A DNA stretch of 64,000 nucleotides from Bacilli bacterium (GCA_017436345.1 JAFSDH010000005.1:154999-218998), one strand, 5' to 3'; counted from the first letter of the stretch, positions 9,201-17,078 are shown. Made by a program: numbers and translations. Notes: generated by a model from the sequence alone, not told the origin.

Positions 9201-11600
9201 TGCATATAAACTATGATAAGAACTAGAAGCTAAAGTAGTAGAATTACTTACTTTTTTAGTTAAACCAGCATCACTATACCATCCACCAAAAGTATACGAA
9301 AAAGAATATGAACTCTTATAACTACTATCAACTGTTTTATTATAAACCAAACTTAATGTCTGATTAGATTTTGTAGGAGTTGTATATAAATTTCTATATT
9401 TGGAATAAGCTGTATAAGATGAATAATTTCCACTTCCACCATTATAATTATATTTAATTGTTGTACCATAAACTTGCAAAGGTCTTAATACCACAAATAA
9501 ATCTTTAGAATAGAATTCTTTAAATATCTTATAACCAGATTTTAAGGAACTGGAAGCTTTTGAATATATAACTATACCATCATCTTTAGTAAACCTTGCA
9601 AAATAATGCAAACTATCAGCATCTGTTCCCAAATATAAATATGATGATACCGATTTAGCAACAGTACTATCACTTGTATAATAAGTCATGATAATATCCC
9701 CAACTTCTAAATCACTAACACGAAGCATTCCAGCCCTATCACCAGCGTCATTTCCTCTCAAATAAGTTCCACCATAAAATCCATTTACTAACATATTATT
9801 AATTTTTTTATAATTATCATTAGTTAGAGAAGAAACTTCACTACTTGTCTTTCTTGCATAATCCTTTGCACTATTTTTATCAAAAATAGCCGACTTTACA
9901 TTCGCATTTGTAACAAAACTTAAATCAATACCAAAAGTATTAAAATACATTGACCTAATAAAACCTAACTGTGAAATACTTTCATTTGTTATTTTATCCA
10001 AACTAATATTATCGCCAGAAGAAGATGAACCATCATATTTTATTTTCTTAGAACTTACTAAGCTCTTAAATTTATTAATATTTGTATGCATAGTTTCTAT
10101 ATCTCTTTTAGTAAATGTTGGATTAACTTTAGTCTCGATCCTAGCTAATTGCAAAGTATAACCATTTGGTGTCGTTAACTTCATACCTTCATTAACAACT
10201 TTACTAGTATCACCTACAGTTACTTTATATTTATATGTTTTAGACTTATCAGCCGCTAAAGATGCAACATTCCAAGAGATTGTACGAGTAGAAGAATTAT
10301 AATTACAAGTTGGATCACAAGAACCACTTACATAAGTAGTATTATCTGGAATCTTACTTGTAATTTTCATTCCATCATAACTTCTAGATTTACTACTTGC
10401 TGTTTTTTTCCAAGTATAACCAGCACTAGAACATGCAGAAGAAGTAGTATTGACAGCATCTCCATCACAAAACTCCCTAATTGAACGATTATGTAAATAT
10501 AACCTATATTCTAAAGTATCACCTTTACTAATCGCATTATACTTACTTAAGCTCTTATCAGAAGTTGTATTCTTACCAATGCTAGTATCAGTAGTTACTT
10601 TTGTTGCCCTAACATATTGTTCTACTCTAAGCCTAGCAACGTCATATCTAGCTACTGCGTTAATATTTAATTTATTAATTTGTAAGGTATCTTTAGATGT
10701 TGATTTATCAATTGTACAAGTATTCCCATCACAAAATTTATTAATAGGTCTTAGAATTGTAATAGATTCCATATTACTAATTTTAATCTTATTCATTCTT
10801 CCTTCATAACTATCATATCTAATAGAAAAATCATCATCACCATAATTAATTGGATTAGAATCAAAATCATAATCTTTACCAGTTGCATGAACAAAACCTA
10901 ATTTAGAATCAATAATATCTCCAACATATACCATAACATGTCCAGAACCACTTTTTCGTCTATATATTAATAAATCCCCTGGTTTCAAAGTTGATTTAAT
11001 CTTACTTTTAATTGTAGTTTCATTAACACTACTAGTAGGTTCATAATAATATGCAACTATGTCATTTTTACCATTTTTATTCTTACCAATCTTAGCTAAA
11101 AATTCCGTATTAATACCTTTTCCATTTTTAGAATAAGCTTCAACAAAGTTTGATACACTAGTCTTAGCACTTTTATTAGAGAAATTTTTTGTATATACAC
11201 TACCTGATAATGTATAATAATCTCTAAAATCAAAACCTAATGAGTATAAATAAACAGAAGTAGCAAAACTACTACAATCTATTGCAAAATAATTTCCTCT
11301 ACTAACCATTTCCGGATTAACATTAAAAGTTCTCCAATTAAACCTACTTCCTAAAGTAGAGGAACCAACATCCATAGTACGTTGCTCATAATCTGAATAT
11401 GCCTTATTATTCTCATAACTTAAAGCCGTACCAACTACATAATTTTGTAATTGTTCTCGTGTATAAGTTTTAGTATTACTAGTAGAATTAGAAAATGACA
11501 CCTTTACGGCATTTTGAATTTTATCAACAGTTCCACCCAATACTAAGAAAATAAATAAAATCAAAACAGCAGTTGATATCAATAAATACTTCTTCTTCAT
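6264..11600 (-). CDS. Large surface protein: NlpC/P60 domain, decayed second copy, Flg_new/InlB-type B-repeats, C-terminal anchor
   Basis: A 1778-residue exported protein. After a signal segment (residues 1-24) comes a papain-like NlpC/P60 domain with Cys109 (DCSSF), His221 (GHVMVYVG) and His238 (FVHATG), expected to cleave peptidoglycan stem peptides. A DUF11-like segment follows near 400-460. A second NlpC/P60-like stretch at about 543-720 has lost the Cys and first His. Then come six to eight InlB/Flg_new-type repeats (YNANGG...NLYAVW), two Cys-containing spacer modules, and four copies of another repeat containing VTLNNGKTIKKGE-like units. The end is a membrane helix (1750-1770) with KKKKSLEE and no LPXTG. 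The ATG at 11600 lies 6 bases after AGGAG. The role is probably wall remodelling or adhesion. Confidence 0.85.
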   Translation of the reverse strand: MKKKYLLISTAVLILFIFLVLGGTVDKIQNAVKVSFSNSTSNTKTYTREQLQNYVVGTALSYENNKAYSDYEQRTMDVGSSTLGSRFNWRTFNVNPEMVSRGNYFAIDCSSFATSVYLYSLGFDFRDYYTLSGSVYTKNFSNKSAKTSVSNFVEAYSKNGKGINTEFLAKIGKNKNGKNDIVAYYYEPTSSVNETTIKSKIKSTLKPGDLLIYRRKSGSGHVMVYVGDIIDSKLGFVHATGKDYDFDSNPINYGDDDFSIRYDSYEGRMNKIKISNMESITILRPINKFCDGNTCTIDKSTSKDTLQINKLNINAVARYDVARLRVEQYVRATKVTTDTSIGKNTTSDKSLSKYNAISKGDTLEYRLYLHNRSIREFCDGDAVNTTSSACSSAGYTWKKTASSKSRSYDGMKITSKIPDNTTYVSGSCDPTCNYNSSTRTISWNVASLAADKSKTYKYKVTVGDTSKVVNEGMKLTTPNGYTLQLARIETKVNPTFTKRDIETMHTNINKFKSLVSSKKIKYDGSSSSGDNISLDKITNESISQLGFIRSMYFNTFGIDLSFVTNANVKSAIFDKNSAKDYARKTSSEVSSLTNDNYKKINNMLVNGFYGGTYLRGNDAGDRAGMLRVSDLEVGDIIMTYYTSDSTVAKSVSSYLYLGTDADSLHYFARFTKDDGIVIYSKASSSLKSGYKIFKEFYSKDLFVVLRPLQVYGTTIKYNYNGGSGNYSSYTAYSKYRNLYTTPTKSNQTLSLVYNKTVDSSYKSSYSFSYTFGGWYSDAGLTKKVSNSTTLASSSYHSLYAKWNTTSIKLPNPTVSGYKLEGWYSDAGLTKKVAAGNSDYMLMKSTTLYGKWKANSYQVKYNANGGTGTMANSTFTYGKTSNLRANTFTKNGYVFNGWSTSSSGSVKYKDKASVSNLTTGTNVVNLYAVWKEAEKVVVEVSVNKGTSNSSSKTIVKGSTASFTLTPNTGYSNGTVSCTNNQKASFDGITLKVINVTLKTLCTVTYSPNKYNVKYNPNGGVGTMANSIHTYSISQKLSANAFKKTGYVFKGWSLSTTGSVKYKDGASVSNLTTGTNTINLYAQWSPNSYQVKYNANGGVGTMDNSIYTYDTASHLKSNTYKKDGYIFAGWSTSGNGVVVYLDNQNIKNLTTGTNVVNLYAVWQKKTNNDITVTLNVEKGSSSPKTRVVVKGQNTTFILNPNIGYGNGKVTCTNNQKGVLNGNTLIINNVTSNTTCTVKYSVNTYNIKYNSNGGIGTMDNSIHTYNQVASLSKNKFSKNGYNFKGWSLSSNGKLEFIDESKVKNLTTSTNDVNLYAVWEKIAYNISYDLDGGLIENELKEYDIETNNITLAIPNKKGYEFVGWTGSNGTTPEKTVVINKGTYGDLSYKANWKDGEYTILYNSDSFGKITGITSEKVKFKGNPSGTTKSINDGYFDLKWAVNKDVTLNNGKTIKKGEAITLEQIKEISVDDDLIITAYHYKTKIFVSYGNDDNGKVIGIVNEDVAVNGNLLGTEVQANKGYVFSHWIADKDVKLSTGKIIIANNVISNEELTKIIVVEDLDLKAVFVGVDYDIVYQSDINGQIVGLNKETKKYQQNPSGTSVVSKTGYVFAYWMANQDVILNDGSIIKKNSMITNEELMKVSIDNNVIFTAKNSNDILKVFYKAKDNIKIEGNDSEEVSYDSNPKGIKIVTDNNKKVVWTADHDIVLKDDTKIYAGQKITDEQLKNIIVKDDLILTVQYAIEVENKNDNNINLNIFIIIGIVLLLVFGLIIFLIKKKKSLEE

Positions 11601-11631
11601 ATATATCACTCCTACTACCTTATTCTCTTTA

Positions 11632-11637
11632 ATTATA
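11632..11637 (-). promoter_or_regulatory. Candidate -10 box for the surface-protein gene
   Basis: TATAAT on the minus strand about 30 bases before the ATG at 11600. No convincing -35 is visible; the position where it should be is occupied by the T-tract of the upstream terminator. Confidence 0.4.
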
Positions 11638-11647
11638 AATTTAAAAC

Positions 11648-11678
11648 AAAAAAAATGCTATTAAAATAGCACTTTTAT
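11648..11678 (-). terminator. Intrinsic terminator downstream of the 11690-11800 fragment
   Basis: Minus strand hairpin with stem TGCTATT / AATAGCA followed by eight T. It closes whatever is transcribed from 11690 upward, including the lipoprotein gene at 11865 if that transcript continues. Confidence 0.75.
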
Positions 11679-11689
11679 TTTTAAATAAT

Positions 11690-11800
11690 TTATCTAACTT
11701 TTCCAGCAACACTATGAATATCTTCTATTTGTTTATAAAAACCAATATACTTATTCTTATCTTTAATATATTGATAAATTTCTAAACTCATCGCAGCCAT
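11690..11800 (-). pseudogene. Short coding remnant (36 codons from first ATG)
   Basis: An in-frame stretch begins MAAMSLEIYQYIKDKNKYIG and ends at TAA just before a good terminator. The frame can be extended about 9 codons upstream to a TAA (EERARLHRK...), without another start or a ribosome site at a usable distance. It looks like the C-terminal end of a lost gene rather than a real small protein. I do not recognise the family. It may equally be noise in AT-rich DNA. Confidence 0.3.
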
Positions 11801-11864
11801 TTTTCGATGTAATCTTGCTCTTTCTTCTTATATACCTTTCAAACTTTCCTTTTTATTAAACACA

Positions 11865-13034
11865 CTATACAATATTTTCATTTTTTTCTTCTGTTTCTAA
11901 ATTAGCTGCTGGAGCTTCTTCAAGAACAGGAGATTGAGTTTCTGCTTCAACTGGAGCCTCAATCGGTGTGTTTTCAACAGGAACTGGATTAACACTTAAT
12001 AAAGGATTTTCAATACCAGGTTGATCAACAGACATAGGACTAATTTCTGGCATTGAGTTAGGTGTTAATGTATCAGTAGCATTAACTTCTACAGGAGCTG
12101 CTTCTGGTACAAACGTTGGTTGTTGATTTAAATCTGCTGAAGGCACTTCATTCATCACAGGTTGTTGATTCATATTAGGTTGCATCATCTCATTAACCAT
12201 ACCTTGTTGATTAGGATCAACTCCACCCATTTGATTAACCCCAGGGTTCATAGGTACACCTTGATTCATAACTTGACCATTATTCATCATTGGTTGACCT
12301 TGTACAGGTTTCTTTTTCTTAGTTATCAATAGAACAATTACAGCAATAATTATAATAGCTACTGCAACAGCTGCAATAATAACGATCAAATTAATACCAC
12401 CAAGTTCAAATTCAAAATTAACTTTATTTATTTCACTATAAGTTAAATTCCACTTTAATTCTGTTTTATCTTCACTTACTTTATCAGCATTATTTTCACC
12501 CACTTCTACAGGTAATTTAATTTTATAAGATAAGTCAGTTACTTGTTCATCATTAGCAGATTCTGTTTTTCTTTCTTCTTCTGTTGCATCACCTAAGAAA
12601 TTAAATTCAAAATCAGCAACATATTTCTTTCCATCTTTATAGAAAAATTTTAAATCTTTTAAATTATCTTTCTTTTCTTTATCAAATATTTCTAAGAATT
12701 TTACCTTTGTTGCTTCTTTTGCAGTTATATCATCAATATTATCAAAAGATTTACTAATTTTTAATGTAGGTGCATTTAAATCTGCGGCATCCTCATTTTC
12801 ACTTTCACCATCAGTTTTTTCCTTTACTTCTTCAATTTTATAACCATATTCTTCTAACCATTTAAAGTTTTCTACCGTTGACTCAGGAAATCCTTCATAA
12901 CCATTATTTTGATATAAAAACTCTAAAGTTACACTTTTATCATCTTTAACTTCCATACTAGCATTGTACTTAACGCACCCTGTTAAACCAATAACCATTA
13001 AGAAAGCCAAAAATAACTTTGACATTTTTTTCAT
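11865..13034 (-). CDS. Lipoprotein with LppM-like ectodomain, membrane helix and Pro/Gln/Asn-rich tail
   Basis: A 389-residue protein. The N-terminus is a lipoprotein signal (basic residues, hydrophobic stretch, lipobox LTGC with Cys near 20). The next roughly 190 residues resemble LppM-like ectodomains (VKYNASMEVKDDKSVTLEF). A second hydrophobic helix at about 215-236 is followed by KKKK and a low-complexity tail rich in Met, Pro, Gln and Asn to the end. The layout implies an outer lipid-anchored domain, one crossing and a disordered cytoplasmic tail. AGAGGAG lies 8 bases before the ATG. Function unknown. Confidence 0.75.
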   Translation of the reverse strand: MKKMSKLFLAFLMVIGLTGCVKYNASMEVKDDKSVTLEFLYQNNGYEGFPESTVENFKWLEEYGYKIEEVKEKTDGESENEDAADLNAPTLKISKSFDNIDDITAKEATKVKFLEIFDKEKKDNLKDLKFFYKDGKKYVADFEFNFLGDATEEERKTESANDEQVTDLSYKIKLPVEVGENNADKVSEDKTELKWNLTYSEINKVNFEFELGGINLIVIIAAVAVAIIIIAVIVLLITKKKKPVQGQPMMNNGQVMNQGVPMNPGVNQMGGVDPNQQGMVNEMMQPNMNQQPVMNEVPSADLNQQPTFVPEAAPVEVNATDTLTPNSMPEISPMSVDQPGIENPLLSVNPVPVENTPIEAPVEAETQSPVLEEAPAANLETEEKNENIV

Positions 13035-13070
13035 TTTTTTACTCCTCTCTATATCTTTGCAAGTTACCTT

Positions 13071-13098
13071 ACTATAATAAAGATATCATTTTTATCAA
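13071..13098 (-). promoter_or_regulatory. Candidate sigma-A promoter for the lipoprotein gene
   Basis: Minus strand TTGATA (13093-13098), 16-base spacer, TATAGT (13071-13076), about 37 bases before the ATG. It is divergent from the DUF3137 gene. Confidence 0.5.
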
Positions 13099-13180
13099 AT
13101 ATTAACAATAACTATTATGAAATTCATTTACTATTTTTTACACTAAATTATTTATTAAAATATAATTAATCAAAATAGAA

Positions 13181-13189
13181 TGTTATACT
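13181..13189 (+). promoter_or_regulatory. Extended -10 promoter for the DUF3137-lemA unit
   Basis: TGTTATACT reads as an extended -10 (TGn plus TATACT), 17 bases before the ATG at 13206. This would give a very short leader holding AGGTGATAAT. Confidence 0.45.
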
Positions 13190-13205
13190 ATTTATAGGTG
13201 ATAAT

Positions 13206-14102
13206 ATGAATGTCCAAATAAATGATGATCTAAATGTTTTAGAAGAAGAAAGAAAAGCCATAAATCAAGTTAAAGCGAGTGTATATGCTTTTACTTTTAT
13301 AATTGGAGCAATACTTTCCATTATGCTTCAAAACTATACTATATTAATATTTATAATACCTATTGGGATTGTTTTATCAACAGTATTAACTAATAGCCGC
13401 ACTTCAAAATTCAAAAGTCTATATAAAAGAATTATTATATTGGAAATATTTAAAAAACTATTTTCACAATATACTTATAATCCTGAACAAGGATTTAGCT
13501 ATGAATTAATAAAAAAATTAGATTTATTTGAAAAAGCTGATAGATATATTTCAAGTGATTATATTCACGCCGAATACCAAAATATTGAAATGCAAATGTC
13601 TGATATTGATCTAACTAAAATAGTTAGAAGAGGAAAACATAGTAAGCGAATTACAATATTTAAAGGGCAATGGTATATTTTTAATTTTAACAAACAATTT
13701 AAATCTGAAGTTCAAATACTTGATTCATCATTTATATATACTAATCGTCATGACTTTTTTGATTCTAAATTCAATAAAATAGAAACAGAAAACGTTGAAT
13801 TTAATAAAAACTATTTTGTATTTACTAAAAATGACTTTGAAGCATTTTATATATTAACTCCACAAATCATAGAAAAATTAAACGAGTTTAAAAAAAGGTT
13901 AAATTGCCAAGTACTCTTTGTTTTTAAAGATAATAAACTTCATATCGGAGTTAATTCGCATCGTGATTATTTTGAACCAGATATGGATTCACCAATCAAT
14001 ATTAATTCAATAGAACAGAAGACATTACAAGAAATAAATGTTATAATTAGTTTAATAAAGGATTTAAATTTAGAAAAAAATCTTTTTAGAAAGGAGGTAT
14101 AA
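13206..14102 (+). CDS. DUF3137 family membrane protein
   Basis: A 298-residue protein with two hydrophobic segments at about residues 27-43 and 46-62 and a long soluble C-terminal part. Layout and the neighbouring lemA gene match the DUF3137 family, which is often encoded beside LemA and whose biochemical role is unknown. It starts behind AGGTGATAAT. The lemA ATG follows one base after its stop, and the lemA ribosome site (GAAAGGAGG) lies in its last codons, so the pair is an operon. It runs against the surrounding minus-strand genes. Confidence 0.7.
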   Translation: MNVQINDDLNVLEEERKAINQVKASVYAFTFIIGAILSIMLQNYTILIFIIPIGIVLSTVLTNSRTSKFKSLYKRIIILEIFKKLFSQYTYNPEQGFSYELIKKLDLFEKADRYISSDYIHAEYQNIEMQMSDIDLTKIVRRGKHSKRITIFKGQWYIFNFNKQFKSEVQILDSSFIYTNRHDFFDSKFNKIETENVEFNKNYFVFTKNDFEAFYILTPQIIEKLNEFKKRLNCQVLFVFKDNKLHIGVNSHRDYFEPDMDSPININSIEQKTLQEINVIISLIKDLNLEKNLFRKEV

Positions 14103-14103
14103 T

Positions 14104-14646
14104 ATGGAACTAGCTATTATAATATGCTTAGTTATTGTTATTGCTATAGGAATTTGGTTTATTATAGTTTCTAACTCATTAAATAAAGCCTTAATTAAAA
14201 TTGATGAAGCAGACTCAGGCATTGATATCGCTCTTACAAAAAGATATGACGTATTAATGAAAATGATTGATGTTGTAAAAGCATATACAAAACATGAAAA
14301 AGAAACATTATTTGAAGTTGTAAAATTAAGAAAAAACATGAACATGAGCGAAAAAAATGAAGCTAACAATAAAATGAATAATAATTTTGAACAAATTAAA
14401 ATTATTGCAGAAAATTATCCTGAATTAAGATCAAGCGATAACTATATCGCCTTACAAAACGCTATTGTAGAAGTAGAAGAACACTTACAAGCTGCTAGAA
14501 GATTATATAACTCTAATGTATCAACATTTAATCAAAAAATAGTAGTTTTCCCTTCAAGCATAGTAGCAAACCTAAAAGGGCTAAAAGAAGTTGCTTTCTT
14601 TGAAGCTGACGAAACTAAAAAAGAAGACGTAAAAATTAATCTATAA
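14104..14646 (+). CDS. lemA: LemA family protein
   Basis: A 180-residue protein with an N-terminal membrane anchor (residues 3-22) and then the LemA helical bundle, with the family motif around VSNSLNKALIKIDEADSG and ALTKRYDVLMKMIDVVKAY. The conserved YNSNVSTFNQKIVVFPSS segment is near residues 138-155. LemA proteins are membrane-anchored helical proteins of unknown biochemical function; the name comes from a Listeria antigen. The protein is full length and translationally linked to the DUF3137 gene upstream. Confidence 0.92.
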   Translation: MELAIIICLVIVIAIGIWFIIVSNSLNKALIKIDEADSGIDIALTKRYDVLMKMIDVVKAYTKHEKETLFEVVKLRKNMNMSEKNEANNKMNNNFEQIKIIAENYPELRSSDNYIALQNAIVEVEEHLQAARRLYNSNVSTFNQKIVVFPSSIVANLKGLKEVAFFEADETKKEDVKINL

Positions 14647-14675
14647 AAAAAAGACTAAATCTTAGTCTTTTTTTT
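14645..14675 (+). terminator. Intrinsic terminator after lemA
   Basis: AAAAGACTAA / TTAGTCTTTT hairpin followed by T-run, starting at the lemA stop. It is nearly symmetric, so it may also stop leftward transcripts leaving the gene at 14706. Confidence 0.85.
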
Positions 14676-14705
14676 AATACTCATTTCTAATATATTTATT
14701 ATTTA

Positions 14706-15257
14706 TTAATTCTTTTTAATTTTAGTTTTAACAGAAGTTCTTTGTCTATAAGTATCATTAAAATCTCTTGCTGAAATACCATACATATCATCCGGATTAG
14801 TAATATTAATATATCCACCAGCAGCAATTTTCATTTCTTCACCCCATTGAGATAAAATAATATTATCTGGGATTTGGACAAATATTTGTACTCCTCCTTT
14901 AGGTTTATAAACACCTTCTCCTAATGTAGTATCTCTTTCATATTTAGCATCAACAGTATCAACTACCCATTGATTTAACTTACCAAATTTATCAACAATA
15001 GCTTCACCATCATCATTAGCTTTAGTAAGTACATGTTGAACTTTTCCAGTTTTAGAACTAATTCCAACAACAGCTTCTCTTTCTTTAATAGAATTACCAT
15101 TAGCATCAACGCTCCAAGAAATAATTGTTTCACCAACTACCCCTTCTCTAGCTATTACTCTACCAAATTTTTCAGCTTCAAAAGGTAATAAAGAACCACT
15201 TTCTAATCCTTCCTTAACATACTTTAAAACTTCTACTTTTACATAACTTTCACTCAT
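14706..15257 (-). CDS. Unknown 183-residue protein controlled by a manganese riboswitch
   Basis: I do not recognise this protein with confidence. It is soluble, with no signal peptide or membrane helix, and has a slightly acidic middle and a basic C-terminus (KTKIKKN). The stretch with SQWGEEMKIAAGGYINI and then MYGISARDFNDTY at about residues 138-170 is reminiscent of the PGDYG domain, but that is only an impression. It is a single-gene unit: a consensus promoter, a yybP-ykoY aptamer and two terminator-like hairpins precede the ATG, which follows AGGGGG by 8 bases. The leader predicts expression when Mn2+ is high. Most known genes with this leader are Mn exporters; this one is not a membrane protein. 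Confidence 0.8.
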   Translation of the reverse strand: MSESYVKVEVLKYVKEGLESGSLLPFEAEKFGRVIAREGVVGETIISWSVDANGNSIKEREAVVGISSKTGKVQHVLTKANDDGEAIVDKFGKLNQWVVDTVDAKYERDTTLGEGVYKPKGGVQIFVQIPDNIILSQWGEEMKIAAGGYINITNPDDMYGISARDFNDTYRQRTSVKTKIKKN

Positions 15258-15290
15258 TTTTCATTCCCCCTATAAATTAATTTGTTAAAG

Positions 15291-15322
15291 AAATAGAAAA
15301 GACTTTACAAAAAGTAAAGTCT
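15291..15322 (-). terminator. Second terminator-like hairpin in the riboswitch leader
   Basis: AGACTTTAC / GTAAAGTCT with a 5-base loop, the same nine-base arms as the riboswitch terminator about 40 bases upstream. The T-tract is shorter (TTTT then CTATTT), so it may be a weak back-up terminator or a duplicated relic. Confidence 0.6.
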
Positions 15323-15340
15323 AATCAAATTAATTTATAA

Positions 15341-15370
15341 AAGAAAAAGACTTTACTTATGTAAAGTCTT
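15341..15370 (-). terminator. Riboswitch expression-platform terminator
   Basis: Minus strand AGACTTTAC / GTAAAGTCT, 4-base loop, followed by TTTTTCTTTT. The left arm uses the same bases (15359-15367) that close helix P1 of the aptamer, so the two folds exclude each other. Ligand-bound P1 should prevent termination. Confidence 0.85.
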
Positions 15371-15469
15371 GTTACAACATAAATGTTGCTGTACAAATAC
15401 GAGTATTGCTACTGAAATGACGTATGTACAAATATAAACTAGAGTTTATATCTACTACTCCCTCAACAT
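15359..15469 (-). ncRNA. yybP-ykoY manganese riboswitch aptamer
   Basis: Read on the minus strand. P1 pairs AUGUUGAG at the 5' end with CUUUACAU at the 3' end. Then comes the conserved GGAGUAG. P2 is a perfect 8-bp hairpin (AUAUAAAC / GUUUAUAU). P3 pairs GUACAUA with UAUUUGUAC around the conserved internal loop CGUCAUUUC. P4 is AGUA-GCAA-UACU with a GNRA loop. After a small AACAUUUAUGUU hairpin comes ACAAGAC, the counterpart of the family's GCAAGAC. Both Mn-site loops are there. The 5' end coincides with the expected transcription start. The logic is an ON switch: Mn2+ binding holds P1 and blocks the terminator. Confidence 0.88.
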
Positions 15470-15475
15470 GATTAC

Positions 15476-15504
15476 ATTATATCATGTTATTAACATTTTG
15501 TCAA
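15476..15504 (-). promoter_or_regulatory. Consensus sigma-A promoter of the riboswitch unit
   Basis: TTGACA (15499-15504), exactly 17 bases, TATAAT (15476-15481) on the minus strand. The predicted start, about 7 bases on, falls on the first base of aptamer helix P1. This is the only perfect TTGACA-N17-TATAAT I noticed in the window. The stretch 15505-15614 otherwise holds only AT-rich sequence and the start region of the DUF1846 gene. Confidence 0.9.
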
Positions 15505-15614
15505 TAACATTTTTTTAGGGGTTCATACCTATTATAACATAGATAACTTTTAAAAAATATTCTAAAAAAAAAAAAATAAAAGTGATACTATTTTTATAAT
15601 GGAGTTGATTTTTT

Positions 15615-17078
15615 ATGAAGCTAGGGTTTGATAACGAAAAATATATAAAAATACAAAGTAAAAAAATAAAAGAAAGATTTAAATTATTTGATAAACTTTA
15701 TCTAGAAATTGGAGGAAAACTATTTGATGATTATCATGCTGCTCGTGTATTACCAGGATTTCAACCAGATGCTAAAATAAAAATGTTTCAAGAATTAAAA
15801 GAAGACTTAGAAATTATTTTTTGTATTAATGCTAATGATATCGAAAGAAATAAAACAAGAGCAGAATTTGGAATAACATATGACTTAGAAGTATTAAGAT
15901 TAATTGATAACTTAACTAAACTAGGATTTAGTATTAACTCAGTCGTTATTACGTTATATCAAAATCAAGGTGGTATTGATAATTTCATTAAAAAGTTAGA
16001 ACGAAATGGCATAAAAACATACATTCATAAACCTACTAAAGGATACCCATCTGATGTTGATACAATTGTTAGTGACGATGGATATGGTGCTAATCCATAT
16101 ATTGAAACAACTAAAAAATTAGTATTAGTCAACGCACCTGGCCCAGCTAGTGGTAAATTAGCTACATGTCTTTCACAACTATATCATGAACATAAAAGAG
16201 GAATAAACGCTGGATATGCTAAATTTGAAACTTTTCCAGTATGGGATTTACCTCTAAAACACCCTGTCAACATGGCCTACGAAGCTGCTACTGCTGATTT
16301 AAAAGATGTAAATATGATTGATAACTTTCATTTAGAAAAATATAACATTAAAGCAGTAAATTATAATCGAGATCTATCTGTTTTTCCAATACTAAAAACA
16401 ATTCTTACTAAAATAGTTAAAAAAGATATATATCATTCTCCTACTGATATGGGAGTAAATACTATTAGTAAATGTATAAAGAATAATAAAATAGTTGAAG
16501 ATGCTGCTAAAAAAGAAATAGTCAGAAGATATTATCAAGAATTAGTAAATTATAAAACGGGATTAGTCGATATAGATATACCTAATACAATTAAAATATT
16601 AATGAACCAATTAAATATTGATACCAATATTTTAGATGTAGTTGAACCTACATTAAAAAAACATAAAAAGGAAAATAAACCTGTATTAGGATTAAAACTA
16701 CCAAATAATCAAATTATAACAGGTAAAGAAAGTGAACTTTTAAGTGCACCTAGTGCTTTAATAATAAACGCAATCAAAACACTAAGTAAAATACCAGATA
16801 ATATAGATTTGCTAAGTCCAATGATTTTAGAACCAATTTTAAAACAAAGAAAAGAACATACACCCCTACAGTTACAAGAAGTAATTATTGCATTAAGTAT
16901 ATGTTCTGTAACCAATCCATCAGTTGAAGAAGCATTAAACTATTTAAATGAATTAAAAGATTGTGAAGCACATGCTAGTTACATAGTAACAAATGGTGAA
17001 AAAAAAGCATTATCTAAACTAGGTATAAGATTAACATGTGAACCAAAATTTCATTCTGATAATTTATTTCAAAATTAA
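15615..17078 (+). CDS. DUF1846 / UPF0371 family protein
   Basis: A 487-residue cytoplasmic protein that matches the DUF1846 (UPF0371) family along its whole length: N-terminus GFDNEKYIKIQSKKIKERF, then LYLEIGGKLFDDYHAARVLPG near residue 30, INANDIE, KGYPSD, and a glycine-rich NAPGPASGKLATCLSQLYH near residue 175 that resembles a nucleotide-binding loop. The biochemical role of the family is not established. The start is an ATG 10 bases after GGAG. It lies on the plus strand, divergent from the riboswitch unit and convergent with the ADP-ribosyltransferase gene, with which it shares a terminator. Confidence 0.93.
   Translation: MKLGFDNEKYIKIQSKKIKERFKLFDKLYLEIGGKLFDDYHAARVLPGFQPDAKIKMFQELKEDLEIIFCINANDIERNKTRAEFGITYDLEVLRLIDNLTKLGFSINSVVITLYQNQGGIDNFIKKLERNGIKTYIHKPTKGYPSDVDTIVSDDGYGANPYIETTKKLVLVNAPGPASGKLATCLSQLYHEHKRGINAGYAKFETFPVWDLPLKHPVNMAYEAATADLKDVNMIDNFHLEKYNIKAVNYNRDLSVFPILKTILTKIVKKDIYHSPTDMGVNTISKCIKNNKIVEDAAKKEIVRRYYQELVNYKTGLVDIDIPNTIKILMNQLNIDTNILDVVEPTLKKHKKENKPVLGLKLPNNQIITGKESELLSAPSALIINAIKTLSKIPDNIDLLSPMILEPILKQRKEHTPLQLQEVIIALSICSVTNPSVEEALNYLNELKDCEAHASYIVTNGEKKALSKLGIRLTCEPKFHSDNLFQN

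Noticed and set aside
10450..10809. 119-codon open frame on the plus strand inside the surface-protein gene
   Set aside because: It is antisense to a gene with clear domains, lacks a ribosome site and resembles no family. The other open frames antisense to real genes (for example 4279-4482, 34587-35024, 50387-50644, 60470-60805) were left out for the same reason.
6264..11600. LPXTG sorting signal at the end of the surface protein
   Set aside because: The C-terminus is a membrane helix followed by KKKKSLEE with no LPXTG-like motif ahead.
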